Assembly (NCBI RefSeq): GCF_000756615.1
Contig: NZ_CP009288.1
Coordinates: 5,642,001-5,706,000, forward strand
From: Paenibacillus durus
GTDB taxonomy: Bacteria > Bacillota > Bacilli > Paenibacillales > Paenibacillaceae
Reading direction: 5' to 3'
Length of the DNA stretch: 64,000 nt
Position numbers and translations under genes: made by a program. Positions 24,785-34,202 of the stretch are shown here, in pieces. Numbering within the stretch: position 1 is the stretch's first letter; the number at the start of each line of letters is the position of its first letter. Below the pieces are notes generated by a model. The model was given only the letters and a program-made list of their open reading frames with translations, ran no database searches and had not been told where the DNA came from.

Positions 24785-26356
24785 TTATACCGCCGCCGAA
24801 TTCTCTGTAAACCACTGCCCCAGCTCGTGAACGGGCATCGGGCGCCCGTAATAGTAGCCCTGCATGACCCGGCAGCCCAGCGACTGCAGCAGTTCGATCT
24901 GCTCCGGCGTTTCCACGCCCTCGGCAACAACGTCCATGTTAAGGTTGCTGGCGATGGCGATAATGTTGCTGATGATCGCTTTCTTGGAATGCATCTTGCT
25001 CTTCTTTATGAACACCTGGTCGATCTTGAGCGTATTGACAGGGATTTCATCCAGATTACCCAGTGAAGAGAAGCCTGTCCCGAAGTCATCAAGCGATACT
25101 CGGACGCCAAGCCTTCGCAGCTTGGACAATTGAGCTACCGTCTCTTCCATATTGTTCATCGCAATCGACTCCGTAATTTCAAGCTCCAGATATTGCGGGT
25201 CCAGCCCGGAACGCGTCAGAGCTTCCACCACAACCTCATATAGATCCTCCGTCTCGAACATCCGGGCAGACATATTGATGGATACGGCGACCGAAGCGAC
25301 CCCTTCCTTGTGCCAGAGTAAATTCTGACTGCACACCTCATGCAGCATCCAGTAGGTAATGGGCACAATCAGTCCCGTCTCCTCGGCGATGGGTATGAAC
25401 TCGGCAGGAGAAATAATGCCATGTTCGGGATGCCTCCAGCGAAGCAGCGCCTCCAGCCCCACCGTGACATTCATCAGCGAATCCCATTTCGGCTGGTACA
25501 CGACCATGAATTCGGATTGCGCAAGCGCCTTGCGGAGGTCCTTCTCCAGCGACATGCGACGCAATTGGTACCGGTTCATCTCGGAGTCGAAAATACTAAA
25601 TTTATTCTTGCCGGAATCTTTGGATGAGTACAGCGCGGTATCCGCTGCCTTCATCAAGGAAGACCGGTCGCTCCCATGCGCCGGCGCCATACTGATGCCG
25701 ACACTGGCGGTGACATACAGATCATTGTCCTGGATTCGGAAAGACTTCTTGATCTCTTGGAGAATACGCTGCGCTTCCTCCGCTGCCTCATCGGGAGTAA
25801 AGCCGGGCTCAGCAATCAAAAATTCATCTCCGCCCAAACGGAATACCTTCCCCTTTGAGCTCACGCTCTGAAGCAGCCTTGAAGCCACTTCCTGCAGCAG
25901 CATGTCGCCAATATCGTGGCCGAGCGTGTCGTTAATCGATTTGAACCGGTCAAGGTCGATGAAGAACACAGCGCCGGAGCGCCCGCGAAGAAACCGGTCT
26001 TTAAAGTAGCGTTCCAGTCCGTGGCGGTTCGGTAATCCCGTTAATGGATCATGGTAGGCCATCCGCTCAAGCAAATGCCGGTCCAGGAATACGGCTCCTC
26101 CGGTTATTCCGAACATGATCAGTGTGACGAGAGACACGCCCATTAGCAGAATTACATCACTCTGCACAAGGAAGGGCACCATGCCGATTCCAAGCACGCA
26201 GGCTCCTAACAGAAGCCATAAACGGCGTGTCCTGGGCGATGCCGTTGAGAATGGAACTTGAGAGATGAGATTTAAAGCGGAGTAGGACGCAAGTATCGAA
26301 AGTGTGAATGAAAGCAGCATAATCCATATGTTATTGTGGATTCCCATATGATCCAT
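24785..26356 (-). CDS. Membrane GGDEF-EAL protein (c-di-GMP metabolism)
   Basis: 523 residues. Three N-terminal membrane helices (about 12-29, 45-63, 68-90) are followed by a GGDEF domain (about 98-250) and an EAL domain (about 265-515). The cyclase signature is intact (FRLGGDEFLI), but the RxxD inhibitory site five residues ahead is absent. EAL residues are complete: LEALLRW, INMSARMF, LEITES, SLDDFGTGFSSL, KIDQVF, VAEGVET, QGYYYGRP. It could make, degrade or merely sense c-di-GMP; the full EAL set favours phosphodiesterase activity. GAGG lies 7 nt before the ATG. The nearby Rhs gene (10 kb away) has a c-di-GMP riboswitch, but a direct link is inference. Confidence 0.92.
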   Translation of the reverse strand: MDHMGIHNNIWIMLLSFTLSILASYSALNLISQVPFSTASPRTRRLWLLLGACVLGIGMVPFLVQSDVILLMGVSLVTLIMFGITGGAVFLDRHLLERMAYHDPLTGLPNRHGLERYFKDRFLRGRSGAVFFIDLDRFKSINDTLGHDIGDMLLQEVASRLLQSVSSKGKVFRLGGDEFLIAEPGFTPDEAAEEAQRILQEIKKSFRIQDNDLYVTASVGISMAPAHGSDRSSLMKAADTALYSSKDSGKNKFSIFDSEMNRYQLRRMSLEKDLRKALAQSEFMVVYQPKWDSLMNVTVGLEALLRWRHPEHGIISPAEFIPIAEETGLIVPITYWMLHEVCSQNLLWHKEGVASVAVSINMSARMFETEDLYEVVVEALTRSGLDPQYLELEITESIAMNNMEETVAQLSKLRRLGVRVSLDDFGTGFSSLGNLDEIPVNTLKIDQVFIKKSKMHSKKAIISNIIAIASNLNMDVVAEGVETPEQIELLQSLGCRVMQGYYYGRPMPVHELGQWFTENSAAV

Positions 26357-26665
26357 AAGTCAACCTCTTCACCGGTTTAATAATAGTCTGATCTTGCCAT
26401 GCTGTGAACATAAGCCGCGATTAATCTCGGACAGTAGACATATGGAAATACATGCTAATAAATACAATATAAAGTTCACAAAGAAGCTATTCTATCTGTA
26501 ATTCTACTCTGTATCCGGTGGACTGTCTAAGTAAATACTGGAACCTGCGCCCATTTTGCGCTCAGCTCAAAAAATGTCCATAATTGTTGAAGAATATCCC
26601 AGCCGCAAAGCTATCTCCTTCCCCATTTCGGCTTAAACCGGACATCAGAGAGACCGGATGTGCTG

Positions 26666-27613
26666 TTATCGCGGAAGAAGCAGTGCGGTACCCAGAACGG
26701 CGATGCGCGCGACATTCAGCAGAACGAAATTCCGCACGGACAGAATAAAGGTTGCAGCCTTCTCCTGTCTTGCCGTAAATTTCGCGAGGTTGCGCTGCAG
26801 AGGAATCCATGTCAGCAGAGGGAGCAGCACCAAAAGAGGGTGTAAGCCCAGAAGCAGCAGCGCGGCCAAATCGGCATAAGACACATAATAGAGCAGCCTG
26901 AACAGAATGAGCGCGCGCTCTTTGCCGATGTGGACTGGCAGCGTATAGCGGCGGTTCTCTATATCCTCCTCAATGTCGCAGATGTTGTTCGCCAGCATGA
27001 TATTCGCAATGCAGACAATCGCCGGTACCGAGAACCAGAACAGGTAGATCGTTTCCACAAGGTTCAGATGAACGTGAACCCATCCCCGCTCTAAAGTCAG
27101 CAGCGCCAGCGTCCCGTCCGTATGGATAAAGGCGGAGATAAAAATGATGACAAAGCCCATAAACAGCCCGGAGAACAGTTCCCCAAGCGGCATCCGGGAG
27201 ATCGGGATCGGCCCGAACGAGTATAAAATGCCAATCAGAAAAGACAGCCCTCCCAGTACCAAAAGGAGCAGGTTCGTCCGGGCCACAAGCAGCAGCCCGC
27301 AGCCTGCCGCCAGCAGCAGAAGAAGAATGATCGTGCCGACCACGGCACTTTCCTTCAATTTGCGCCGAACGATGGGATTATGCGTTTCATAGCCGTAGCC
27401 ATGCGTTCTTGACGCTTTTTTAAAATCGTAATAGTTATTGATAGCCGTTGTCGCCATATCAAAAGAGAGCAGCGATACCAGCATTAGCGCAAAGCGCCCC
27501 GCGTAAAAACTGTCGAACCGGTAAAGAGCATACAGCGTGCCCATGATGAAAGGAATCACACTCGCCGCTTTTGTCCGGATTTCAACCAACTCCAAAAAGC
27601 TTCTCCCGTTCAC
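26666..27613 (-). CDS. menA: UbiA-family prenyltransferase, MenA-like
   Basis: 315 residues with eight to nine membrane helices. The two Asp-rich motifs of UbiA enzymes are present: NNYYDFKKASRTHG (about 70) and NNICDIEEDIENRRYTLPVHIG (about 190), which bind the Mg-polyprenyl diphosphate. The closest functional match I recognise is 1,4-dihydroxy-2-naphthoate polyprenyltransferase, the membrane step of menaquinone synthesis. Other UbiA reactions are possible because the genes around it give no support. The gene is not in an operon; the region 26357-26665 on its 3' side shows no gene. Confidence 0.75.
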   Translation of the reverse strand: MNGRSFLELVEIRTKAASVIPFIMGTLYALYRFDSFYAGRFALMLVSLLSFDMATTAINNYYDFKKASRTHGYGYETHNPIVRRKLKESAVVGTIILLLLLAAGCGLLLVARTNLLLLVLGGLSFLIGILYSFGPIPISRMPLGELFSGLFMGFVIIFISAFIHTDGTLALLTLERGWVHVHLNLVETIYLFWFSVPAIVCIANIMLANNICDIEEDIENRRYTLPVHIGKERALILFRLLYYVSYADLAALLLLGLHPLLVLLPLLTWIPLQRNLAKFTARQEKAATFILSVRNFVLLNVARIAVLGTALLLPR

Positions 27614-27819
27614 TGCCTCACCCCAGCCTTAATTCGTTCATAGTTGTCATTGTAATTATACAAACGAATGTCACAAGTTCCAGCATTTTTCGATAAAATC
27701 CATCCTTCTTCATTATAGGCAAGCCCTAAGTGATGTGGTATGATAGGCTGGCTTGTGCCGGAATCGATTCCATTCCGTATAAGTCAACACTTATAACTGT
27801 ATTGGGGGCTTTATTGTTT

Positions 27820-28443
27820 ATGTCAGCGCAAACCTCGTCAACCCAGTCTGTCCAATGGGTCACCGCCGATCCAAGCGCGATCGGTCTGTTCGGACTGGCC
27901 ATCGTCACCCTTGTGGCATCCTCGCAAAAGCTGGAGATCACCAGCGGCCTGAGCTATGTGATTCCGTGGGCCATTTTCCTCGGTGCATTCGCCCAGTTGT
28001 TCGCCTGCATCCAGGACGCCAAGCATAACAATACCTTCGGCATGACCGCTTTCGGAGCTTATGCCTTTTTCTGGTTCGGTATGGCCGGAAGCTGGCTGAT
28101 CAAGCTTGGCGTATTCGGTGCTGTGCTTGCCGAAGCCGTCGATCCGAAGCAGCTCGGCTTCGCCTTCCTCGGCTATCTGATCTTCACACTGTTTATGACC
28201 ATCGGCGCCACCGAAACCAATAAAGTGCTGCTTATCATCTTTGCGCTGATCGATCTGCTGTTTCTCGGTTTAACCTTTGATTCTTTCGAAATCGCTGCGG
28301 AAGCCTTTCATAAGCTCGCGGCCTTCTCGGAGCTTGGCATCGGGATCGTCTCCCTCTACGGCTGCGGTGCTTCCGTCCTGAACGCTCACTTCGGACGCAC
28401 GTTTCTGCCGCTCGGCGCTCCGCTGCGTATATTCAAGAAGTAA
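27820..28443 (+). CDS. Acetate/succinate transporter of the GPR1/FUN34/YaaH (SatP) family
   Basis: 207 residues and six membrane helices. The family signature near the N terminus (NPAPLGL in E. coli) appears as DPSAIGLFGLAIVT; NNTFGMTAFGAYAFFWFGMA and FGRTFLPLG are also family blocks. It takes up short-chain carboxylates such as acetate with protons. The frame extends to 27730, but the ATG at 27820 has GGGGG about 10 nt ahead and starts at the family's usual N terminus. A terminator follows at 28467. Confidence 0.88.
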   Translation: MSAQTSSTQSVQWVTADPSAIGLFGLAIVTLVASSQKLEITSGLSYVIPWAIFLGAFAQLFACIQDAKHNNTFGMTAFGAYAFFWFGMAGSWLIKLGVFGAVLAEAVDPKQLGFAFLGYLIFTLFMTIGATETNKVLLIIFALIDLLFLGLTFDSFEIAAEAFHKLAAFSELGIGIVSLYGCGASVLNAHFGRTFLPLGAPLRIFKK

Positions 28444-28466
28444 CTATTAGGCCCATGGCCAGTCTA

Positions 28467-28520
28467 ACGGATGTTCGCGCTGCTCCTTAGCAAAGCATAC
28501 GCGGAGATCCGTTTCTTTTT
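28467..28520 (+). terminator. Terminator-like hairpin after the acetate transporter
   Basis: ACGGAT and ATCCGT pair around a region with an inner CGCG/CGCG stem, followed by TTCTTTTT. The remaining 28521-28794 shows no gene. Confidence 0.55.
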
Positions 28521-28794
28521 GTCTGCGAAAATCCTATTGACCTGCCGCTGTACTAATGACATGCTAGATTAATAACTTTTATCCGAGTATGCTCTCTGGC
28601 CTGAACTTACTCGTATCGGAGGCAGATTATGGCTTTCCTTAAGAAAAGGCCTTTTACGATCATCCTCATCTTCATCGTTGTTCTTCAAATTGCACTATTC
28701 TCCCGGACGGAGCTTTGTATAAATTGTGAAAAATGGATACTCTCGCCTTAACCGCCCATACTAAGGTCATTCTCCCACGGAGGTGGCCAAGGCA

Positions 28795-29271
28795 GTGAAC
28801 AAAAAAATGAATCTGCTGATGTTCAGCGGCGAATACGACAAGGCGATGGCCGGTCTGATTCTGGCAAATAGCGCTAGAGAGATCGAGGTGGAGGTTACGA
28901 TCTTCTTCGCGTTCTGGGGGCTGTTCCTGGTGCGGGACCCCGAAAAAACGACGCTCGAGGACAAGAGTATCTATGAAAAGCTGATGGACGTCATGACGCC
29001 CAAAGGACCGGAGCAGCTTCCGCTGTCGCGGATGAATTTCAGCGGGCTTGGAAAATGGATGCTCGAAGAAATGATTGAGGATCAAGGCGCGCCGAAGCTA
29101 ATTCATTTCTTGAAGGGCGCCCGCAAAAAGAACATCAAATTCTACGCCTGCAAGCTGTCTGTGGAAATTATGGGCTTTAAGCCTGAGGAGCTACTGCCGG
29201 AAGTGGAGATTATTGATGCGGCCACCTATTTGAAAGACGCGCTGGAGAGCGACCTTCAGCTGTTTATTTAG
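28795..29271 (+). CDS. DsrE/DsrF/DrsH-like sulfur-relay family protein
   Basis: 158 residues in an alpha/beta fold of the DsrE2 type: MNLLMFSGEYDKAMAGLILA at the start, then VTIFFAFWGLFLVRD, and IKFYACKLSVEIMGFKPEEL carrying the single conserved cysteine expected to bind sulfur or take part in thiol exchange. The family shuttles sulfane sulfur or acts in thiol redox. Start: GGAGG is adjacent to the GTG at 28783 but 11 nt before the GTG at 28795, which I prefer. The cysteine-desulfurase-like gene 140 bp downstream makes a sulfur-handling pair plausible. Confidence 0.8.
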   Translation: MNKKMNLLMFSGEYDKAMAGLILANSAREIEVEVTIFFAFWGLFLVRDPEKTTLEDKSIYEKLMDVMTPKGPEQLPLSRMNFSGLGKWMLEEMIEDQGAPKLIHFLKGARKKNIKFYACKLSVEIMGFKPEELLPEVEIIDAATYLKDALESDLQLFI

Positions 29272-29414
29272 GAAGAAAGGCGGCCTAACTGCCGCCCCGA
29301 TACATACTCTGTTCCGGCTTGGCAAGCAAGTCTGGCCGCTTCTTACTGGGCATTAACCTATTTTTCGCCCCCGGCATATACTGAGCCAAAGACTCTTGGC
29401 TGGAGGGATTGCCC

Positions 29415-30917
29415 ATGCTTAAATCCATCCTCGCCTCTTCTGCGGAAGAGGACGATTCTCTGGAGGCGTATTTTAGCCCTTTTCGCGAACATACTATCGG
29501 CCTGGGACATCCCATTTCAACCCCTTACGGAAAAAAGCCGCTGCTGTACGCCGATTGGACGGCCAGCGGCCGTCTATACGAACCGATCGAGCGCAAAATA
29601 CAGGAGCAGTTCGGCCCGTTTGTCGGCAATCCGCATACCGAGGCAAATGCCACGGGGATAACGATGACCCGGGCTTATGAGGAAGCCGGGCGCATCATCA
29701 AGCGCCATGTGAACGCAGGCCCGCGCGACATTCTGCTAACCTGCGGCTTCGGTACGACCGCGGCGGTGAACAAGCTGCAGCGGCTGCTCGGGCTCCGGCT
29801 GCCGGAATGGATGGAGGAACGGGTGAAGGTGCCGCCGGAGGATCGGCCGGTTATTTTCATCACCCATATGGAGCATCACTCCAACCTCCTCTCTTGGCAG
29901 GAGAGTATCGGCGATGTCGTCGTCCTTCCCCCGGGACCGGACGGAAATGCCGATCCGCGGCAGCTTGAAGCCGCGCTGCGGCCGTACCGGGGCCGCAGGC
30001 TGAAGATCGGCTCGTTCACCGCGTGCTCGAATGTCACCGGAATCGAGACGCCGTACAGAGAGATGGCAGCCGTCATGCACCGCTACGGCGGTCTGTGCTT
30101 TGTCGATTTCGCCGCCAGCGCTCCTTATACCGACATCGACATGCATCCGCCGTCACCGATGGAGAAGCTGGACGCCATCTTCTTCTCGCCGCATAAATTT
30201 CTCGGCGGGCCGGGATCAAGCGGCGTGCTGGTGTTCAACGCGGCGCTCTACGGCAACCGGCGTCCCGACGAGCCGGGCGGCGGCACGGTCTCGTGGGTAA
30301 GCCCGTGGGACGGCCCCAATTACTCCCAAGGAATTGAGGCCAGGGAGGACGGCGGAACGCCCGGGTTTCTGCAGACGATCCGGACCGCGCTGTGCCTTCG
30401 GCTGAAGGAGCGGATGACGACGCAGAACATATTGCAGCATGAGCGTACGCTGTGCCTTCAGCTGCTGGACGGACTTCAGGCGATACCGGATATAACGGTG
30501 CTGGAGGGCGGCTTCCGCCACCGTCTCGGCATCGTCTCCTTTACGGTCCGGGATATGCATTACAACCTCGTCGTCAGACTGCTGAACGACCGCTTCGGCA
30601 TTCAGGCCCGCGGCGGCTGCTCCTGCGCAGGGCCTTACGGGCATTACCTGCTCACCATCGGCAGGGAGGCCTCCGTTCTGATTGGCAAGACCATCCACAG
30701 CGGCGATCAATCCCGGCGGCCGGGATGGGTCCGCCTGTCGCTGCATCCCGTCATGACTTCCGGCGACGTCGCCTTGATCGTGTCGGCCCTGGATGCGATT
30801 GTAAGGCACAGAGAAGCCTGGAAGGCCGACTACCGCTATAATCCCGCGACCAACTGCTGGCGGCACCGCTCAGAGGGCGGAGACGGACCGGATATGGAGC
30901 GGTTGTTCACGCTGTAG
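29415..30917 (+). CDS. Class V aminotransferase, cysteine-desulfurase-like
   Basis: 500 residues, longer than SufS/IscS (about 400). The fold-type I PLP enzyme is clear: YADWTASGR at the start, FGTTAAVNKLQ, THMEHHSNLLSWQE (His stacking on PLP), FVDFAASAPY (Asp) and the PLP lysine in FFSPHKFLGGPGSSG. RGGCSCAGPYGH holds the cysteine loop of SufS-type desulfurases. It probably mobilises sulfur from cysteine or a related substrate. The extra length sits in the C-terminal third and the tail rich in Trp/Arg. GGAGGG lies 7 nt before the ATG at 29415. No SufU or SufBCD gene is nearby. Confidence 0.85.
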   Translation: MLKSILASSAEEDDSLEAYFSPFREHTIGLGHPISTPYGKKPLLYADWTASGRLYEPIERKIQEQFGPFVGNPHTEANATGITMTRAYEEAGRIIKRHVNAGPRDILLTCGFGTTAAVNKLQRLLGLRLPEWMEERVKVPPEDRPVIFITHMEHHSNLLSWQESIGDVVVLPPGPDGNADPRQLEAALRPYRGRRLKIGSFTACSNVTGIETPYREMAAVMHRYGGLCFVDFAASAPYTDIDMHPPSPMEKLDAIFFSPHKFLGGPGSSGVLVFNAALYGNRRPDEPGGGTVSWVSPWDGPNYSQGIEAREDGGTPGFLQTIRTALCLRLKERMTTQNILQHERTLCLQLLDGLQAIPDITVLEGGFRHRLGIVSFTVRDMHYNLVVRLLNDRFGIQARGGCSCAGPYGHYLLTIGREASVLIGKTIHSGDQSRRPGWVRLSLHPVMTSGDVALIVSALDAIVRHREAWKADYRYNPATNCWRHRSEGGDGPDMERLFTL

Positions 30918-30923
30918 TCGGCC

Positions 30924-31500
30924 GCTTGAGCGGTCGCTGGCCGGAGCCAAGGCCGCTTGGGCAGGGACGCGGCCCGAGGGCGGCACGCTGTTGCGGGGTG
31001 TGTGGCGGGCGGCTTGAGCGCTCGCTGGCCGGAGCCAAGGCCGCCTGGGCAGGGACGCGGCCGAGGGCGGCACGCTTTTGCGGGGTACGAGGCGGGCGGC
31101 TTGAGCGCTCGCTGGCCGGAGCCGGGCCGCCTGGGCAGGGACGCGGCCCGAGGGCGGCACGCTTTTGCGGGGTGTGAGGCGGGCGGCTTGAGCGCTCGCT
31201 GGCCGGAGCCAAGGCCGCCTGGGCAGGGATGCGGCCCGAGGGCGGCACGCTTTTGCGGGGTGTGAGGCGGGCGGCTTGAGCGGTTGCTGGCCGGAGCCAG
31301 GGCCGCTTGGGCAGGGACGCGGCCCGAGGGCGGCACGCTTTTGCGGGGTACGAGGCGGGCGGCTTGAGCGCTCGCTGGCCGGGGCAGGCCGCTTGGACAG
31401 GGACACGGCCCGAGGGCGGCACGCTTTTGCGGGGCACGAGGCGGGCGGCTTGAGCGCTCGCTGGCCGGGGCAGGCCGCTTGGGCAGGCACGCGGCCGAAG
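30924..31500. repeat. GC-rich minisatellite, about 7 copies of an 86-88 bp unit
   Basis: The landmark GCTTGAGCG(C/G)TCGCTGGCC recurs at 30924, 31012, 31099, 31186, 31274, 31362 and 31448. Each unit also has GGGCAGGGACGCGGCCCGAGGG and GCACGCTTTTGCGGGGT blocks. GC content is far above the surroundings. Because the unit is about 87 bp (29 codons), several frames stay open on both strands, but the predicted proteins are Pro/Arg/Ala low-complexity and I do not call them genes. It begins 7 bp after the desulfurase-like stop. Confidence 0.9.
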
Positions 31501-32109
31501 CAGCCCTCTGAGGCGGAGCTTTGCAGGACTGCCCTCCCCCTTAGCCCTGAAGCAACGAGCCGCAGAGGATGGCGTACTTTGCTCCAGCCTCTGCGGATCG
31601 TCTCCTGTCCTTGCTGTATAAAAGGCTTGCCCAAGACCGCAGGCAAGCCTATCCATGAAGCGGAAATCCTCCCGCTTATTCATAAATTACAGCGCACTTT
31701 TATCCGCTGAACAGGAAAAGCTCCAGCTTATTTCCCACTTCCCTGTCCATTCCGGCTTAAACGCGGAATTAAGAGGGAGCTTTTCCCGGCCAACCTTGGA
31801 AAAGCCCGATTTCAGGCAAATAAAGGGGAACTTTTCCGCTTTATCCGTCCCCCTACATTCTGCTCCGTTCCCCTCTAGCCCTCCACAGTCCAGTCCAGCC
31901 AAAATATCCGGTCCGGCTCCTCCCATTCCCATCCTTACCGCCTCGCTCCTTCATTTACGGCTCGGTACGATACGCGGCGCGGCCCCTGACGTTCCCCTCT
32001 ATTGGAGCGGGCGTTGCCAGCGGCATTGTCGCTGGCATTATTTTTGCCATCGGTTACTCCGTTCCACTCTATCCCGGCCAGGTCTCATGTCCCTTCTTAC
32101 CGCCCCAAA
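31501..32109. other. Intergenic stretch without a supported gene
   Basis: Contains a perfect 9-bp inverted repeat (AGGCTTGCC at 31623-31631 with its complement at 31642-31650); read on the minus strand it is followed by TTTTA, so it could be a minus-strand terminator. Long frames on both strands have no family features and unlikely composition. Nothing else is recognised. Confidence 0.5.
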
Positions 32110-33018
32110 CTACCCTTCCGCCACCATATCCAGATCAGCTGCCTCTGCGTTTGAGATAACCTGCTGCACATTTTTGCAGCCCGGGATCACGCTCGTCACG
32201 GCGGGATGCTGCAGGCACCAGCCCAGCGCCCACTGCGCCATGTTCAGGCCGGCCGGCACTTCGTTAGCCGCGATTTCGCCGACGATGCGCAGCTGCTCCT
32301 CCCGCTTCTTCGCATCATGGTTCGCCCGCACATCGCCGGCCTGGAACACCGCATCCGCCTTGTATTTGCCGCTAAGGTATCCGCTCGCCAGCGGAACCCG
32401 GGCCAGCACCCCAAGGTTATGCTCCTTGCACAGCGGGAACAGCTTCTCTTCCGGCTGACGCTCTAGCCGGTTGTACACTACCTGAATCGCCTCGGCGCCG
32501 ATCTGCGGAGCGGAGGATGTCTGATGAACCCCGTCATTCGCGGTGCTGATGGAAACCCCCAAATGGCGGATTTTCCCTGCGCGCTTCTGAGCGTCCAGCA
32601 TATTCCACAGCTTGTCGTTATCATATTCGGCGTCGGTGCCGGAATGGAACTGGTATAAGTCAACATACTCCGTCTGAAGCGCGCGCAGGGAGTCGTCCAG
32701 CTGCTTCAGAACATCGTCCGCGCTCCACAGCTGTTCCCGTTTCAGATGGCCGCTGAAATGATGGCCGAACTTGGTTGCAACGATCCAGTCCTCGCGTTTG
32801 CGGCGGCTCAGGTAGCTGCCGATAAACTTTTCAGAGAGATGGTCTCCGTAACATTCAGCCGTATCAATCAGATTGATTCCGAGCTCGCCGGCCTTGTCCA
32901 GCATTTCATCGACTTCATCCTGAGCGAAATCCTTCCCCCATTCGCCTCCGAACTGCCAAGTGCCCACTCCGATAACCGATACGTTAAGGCCGGTGCTTCC
33001 AAGCTTGCGGTATTTCAT
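32110..33018 (-). CDS. Aldo/keto reductase
   Basis: 302 residues of an (alpha/beta)8 AKR. The catalytic tetrad is visible: Asp and Tyr in LIDTAECYGDHLSEKFIG, Lys in WIVATKFGHHFSG, and His in DLYQFHSGTD. The C-terminal NADPH site is PAVTSVIPGCKNVQQV. It reduces aldehydes or ketones with NADPH; the sequence resembles the stress-related YhdN/IolS group, but the substrate is not known. Two close starts exist; I use the ATG at 33018 (MKYRKLGSTGLNV), where the family normally begins, with GAGG 10 nt upstream. It lies 35 bp after the TVP38-type gene on the same strand. Confidence 0.87.
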   Translation of the reverse strand: MKYRKLGSTGLNVSVIGVGTWQFGGEWGKDFAQDEVDEMLDKAGELGINLIDTAECYGDHLSEKFIGSYLSRRKREDWIVATKFGHHFSGHLKREQLWSADDVLKQLDDSLRALQTEYVDLYQFHSGTDAEYDNDKLWNMLDAQKRAGKIRHLGVSISTANDGVHQTSSAPQIGAEAIQVVYNRLERQPEEKLFPLCKEHNLGVLARVPLASGYLSGKYKADAVFQAGDVRANHDAKKREEQLRIVGEIAANEVPAGLNMAQWALGWCLQHPAVTSVIPGCKNVQQVISNAEAADLDMVAEG

Positions 33019-33053
33019 GCGTCGCATTCCTCTTTTCCTTAAGAGTGTTTGAA

Positions 33054-33674
33054 CTAAGAGCTTCCGCTTCCATCGCTGCGTGTGGGCCTTGAGAAATAAG
33101 CCTCAATTGATTTGACTCCCCACAGCGACAGCAGAACGAACAGCGCCACATAGATCATTTCAACGGGATTTCGGATGAACCTTCCGGCATCATTGCCGAT
33201 ATACGATACCGCGAATACCATGACCGCTTTGCCTGCGGCCAGAGCCAGCAGATAGGAGCGCAGCCGCATACCGGCAAGCCCGGCGGCCACATTGATAATA
33301 ACGAACGGCCCAACAGGGAACAAGCTCAGCAGGAACACATAGCTGAAACCGCGGCGCCGCACCCACTCCATGGCTCTGGCCACCTTCGGCCGCTGCGCCC
33401 ATTTGCGCAAGAAGCGCTGGGAGCCGATTTTTCGGATCATCAGAAAAGTCGCCAGGCAGCCGGCCACAAGGCCAACCCAGGAGTACAAAAAACCGAGCCA
33501 CAGCCCGTACACCGCCGCATTCAGGCCGACGATGAGCAGGGTTGGCAGCGGCGGAACAAACGATTTCATAAACGTCAGCACAATTCCCGGAAAAGGACCG
33601 AGCGACCGGTAACGCTCCAGCATGCTCCGCAGATTCTCCTCAGTGAGCCAGGAAATGACATCGAGTGTATACAT
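33054..33674 (-). CDS. TVP38/TMEM64-family membrane protein (VTT domain)
   Basis: 206 residues. Hydrophobic helices surround the VTT/DedA-like core: FVPPLPTLLIVGLNAAVYG, SWVGLVAGCLATFLMIRKIG, FSYVFLLSLFPVGPFVIINVAAGLAGM and YLLALAAGKAVMVFAVSYIG. The family has been linked to lipid scrambling and membrane homeostasis; its role here is unknown. The open frame begins with a GTG at 33689 directly touching GAGGA, so I prefer the ATG at 33674 with AAGG 5 nt ahead. It probably forms a two-gene unit with the aldo/keto reductase downstream. Confidence 0.85.
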   Translation of the reverse strand: MYTLDVISWLTEENLRSMLERYRSLGPFPGIVLTFMKSFVPPLPTLLIVGLNAAVYGLWLGFLYSWVGLVAGCLATFLMIRKIGSQRFLRKWAQRPKVARAMEWVRRRGFSYVFLLSLFPVGPFVIINVAAGLAGMRLRSYLLALAAGKAVMVFAVSYIGNDAGRFIRNPVEMIYVALFVLLSLWGVKSIEAYFSRPTRSDGSGSS

Positions 33675-33845
33675 AACGGCCTTAAGCACTCCTCATCTTT
33701 CCAATGATTTCAACAGCCCTATTATACATGATTACCGTTGAGATTGCCTTTACGGAATCTTCCTATCCATATATGCAAATTCGTTCTCCAGCAATCGGCG
33801 GCGTTCCCTTACGGCTCTCTTTTTTCGATATTGTACAAAATATGG

Positions 33846-33874
33846 TTGACAAGCAAACTTAAATTATATTATAA
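33846..33874 (+). promoter_or_regulatory. SigA-type promoter of the ABC transporter operon
   Basis: TTGACA (33846-33851), a 17-nt spacer and TTATAA (33869-33874). Transcription from here gives a leader of about 320 nt before the binding-protein gene. The leader contains T-runs near 33971 and 34026, and a five-codon frame MTKRN (34112-34129) with AGGAG ahead of it. I could not match the leader to a known riboswitch. Confidence 0.6.
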
Positions 33875-34202
33875 AAAGGTAACCCGTTAATCTACATCAG
33901 ATAACTTGGTTTAATAATTTCATAGATTGCAACCGACTGGTTCTCTAGAGGCTGAGCTTGGTCCCTTTTTTGTAAAGGTGACTTGAGTTTGGCCTTTTGT
34001 GTCTTTGCGCAGCATAAGAGCCTTTGTTTTTCAACATGCTTGCAGCACTCAATATTTTGCAGTTTATAACTGTTAAATAATTGAATAAAAAGAATTAATA
34101 GGAGTTGGTAAATGACAAAAAGGAATTGAAGCCAATCAGATAGATGTCAGCAGCGATTAGTCTTGAACCGTTATTACAATATGAGTTGGAGGGTTATATC
34201 AA

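Noticed and set aside
30836..31710. Several open frames of 80-260 codons on both strands
   Set aside because: They arise from the GC-rich 87-bp repeat, have Pro/Arg/Ala low-complexity products in overlapping frames and no ribosome sites.
31655..32458. 267-codon plus-strand frame overlapping the aldo/keto reductase
   Set aside because: Its second half is antisense to the reductase and the first half has no family features.
33880..34200. Guanidine-I (ykkC) or S-box riboswitch in the leader of the ABC transporter operon
   Set aside because: A few bases (GACTGGTTC, GAGG) recall ykkC, but the required conserved blocks are missing. I left it as an uncharacterised leader.
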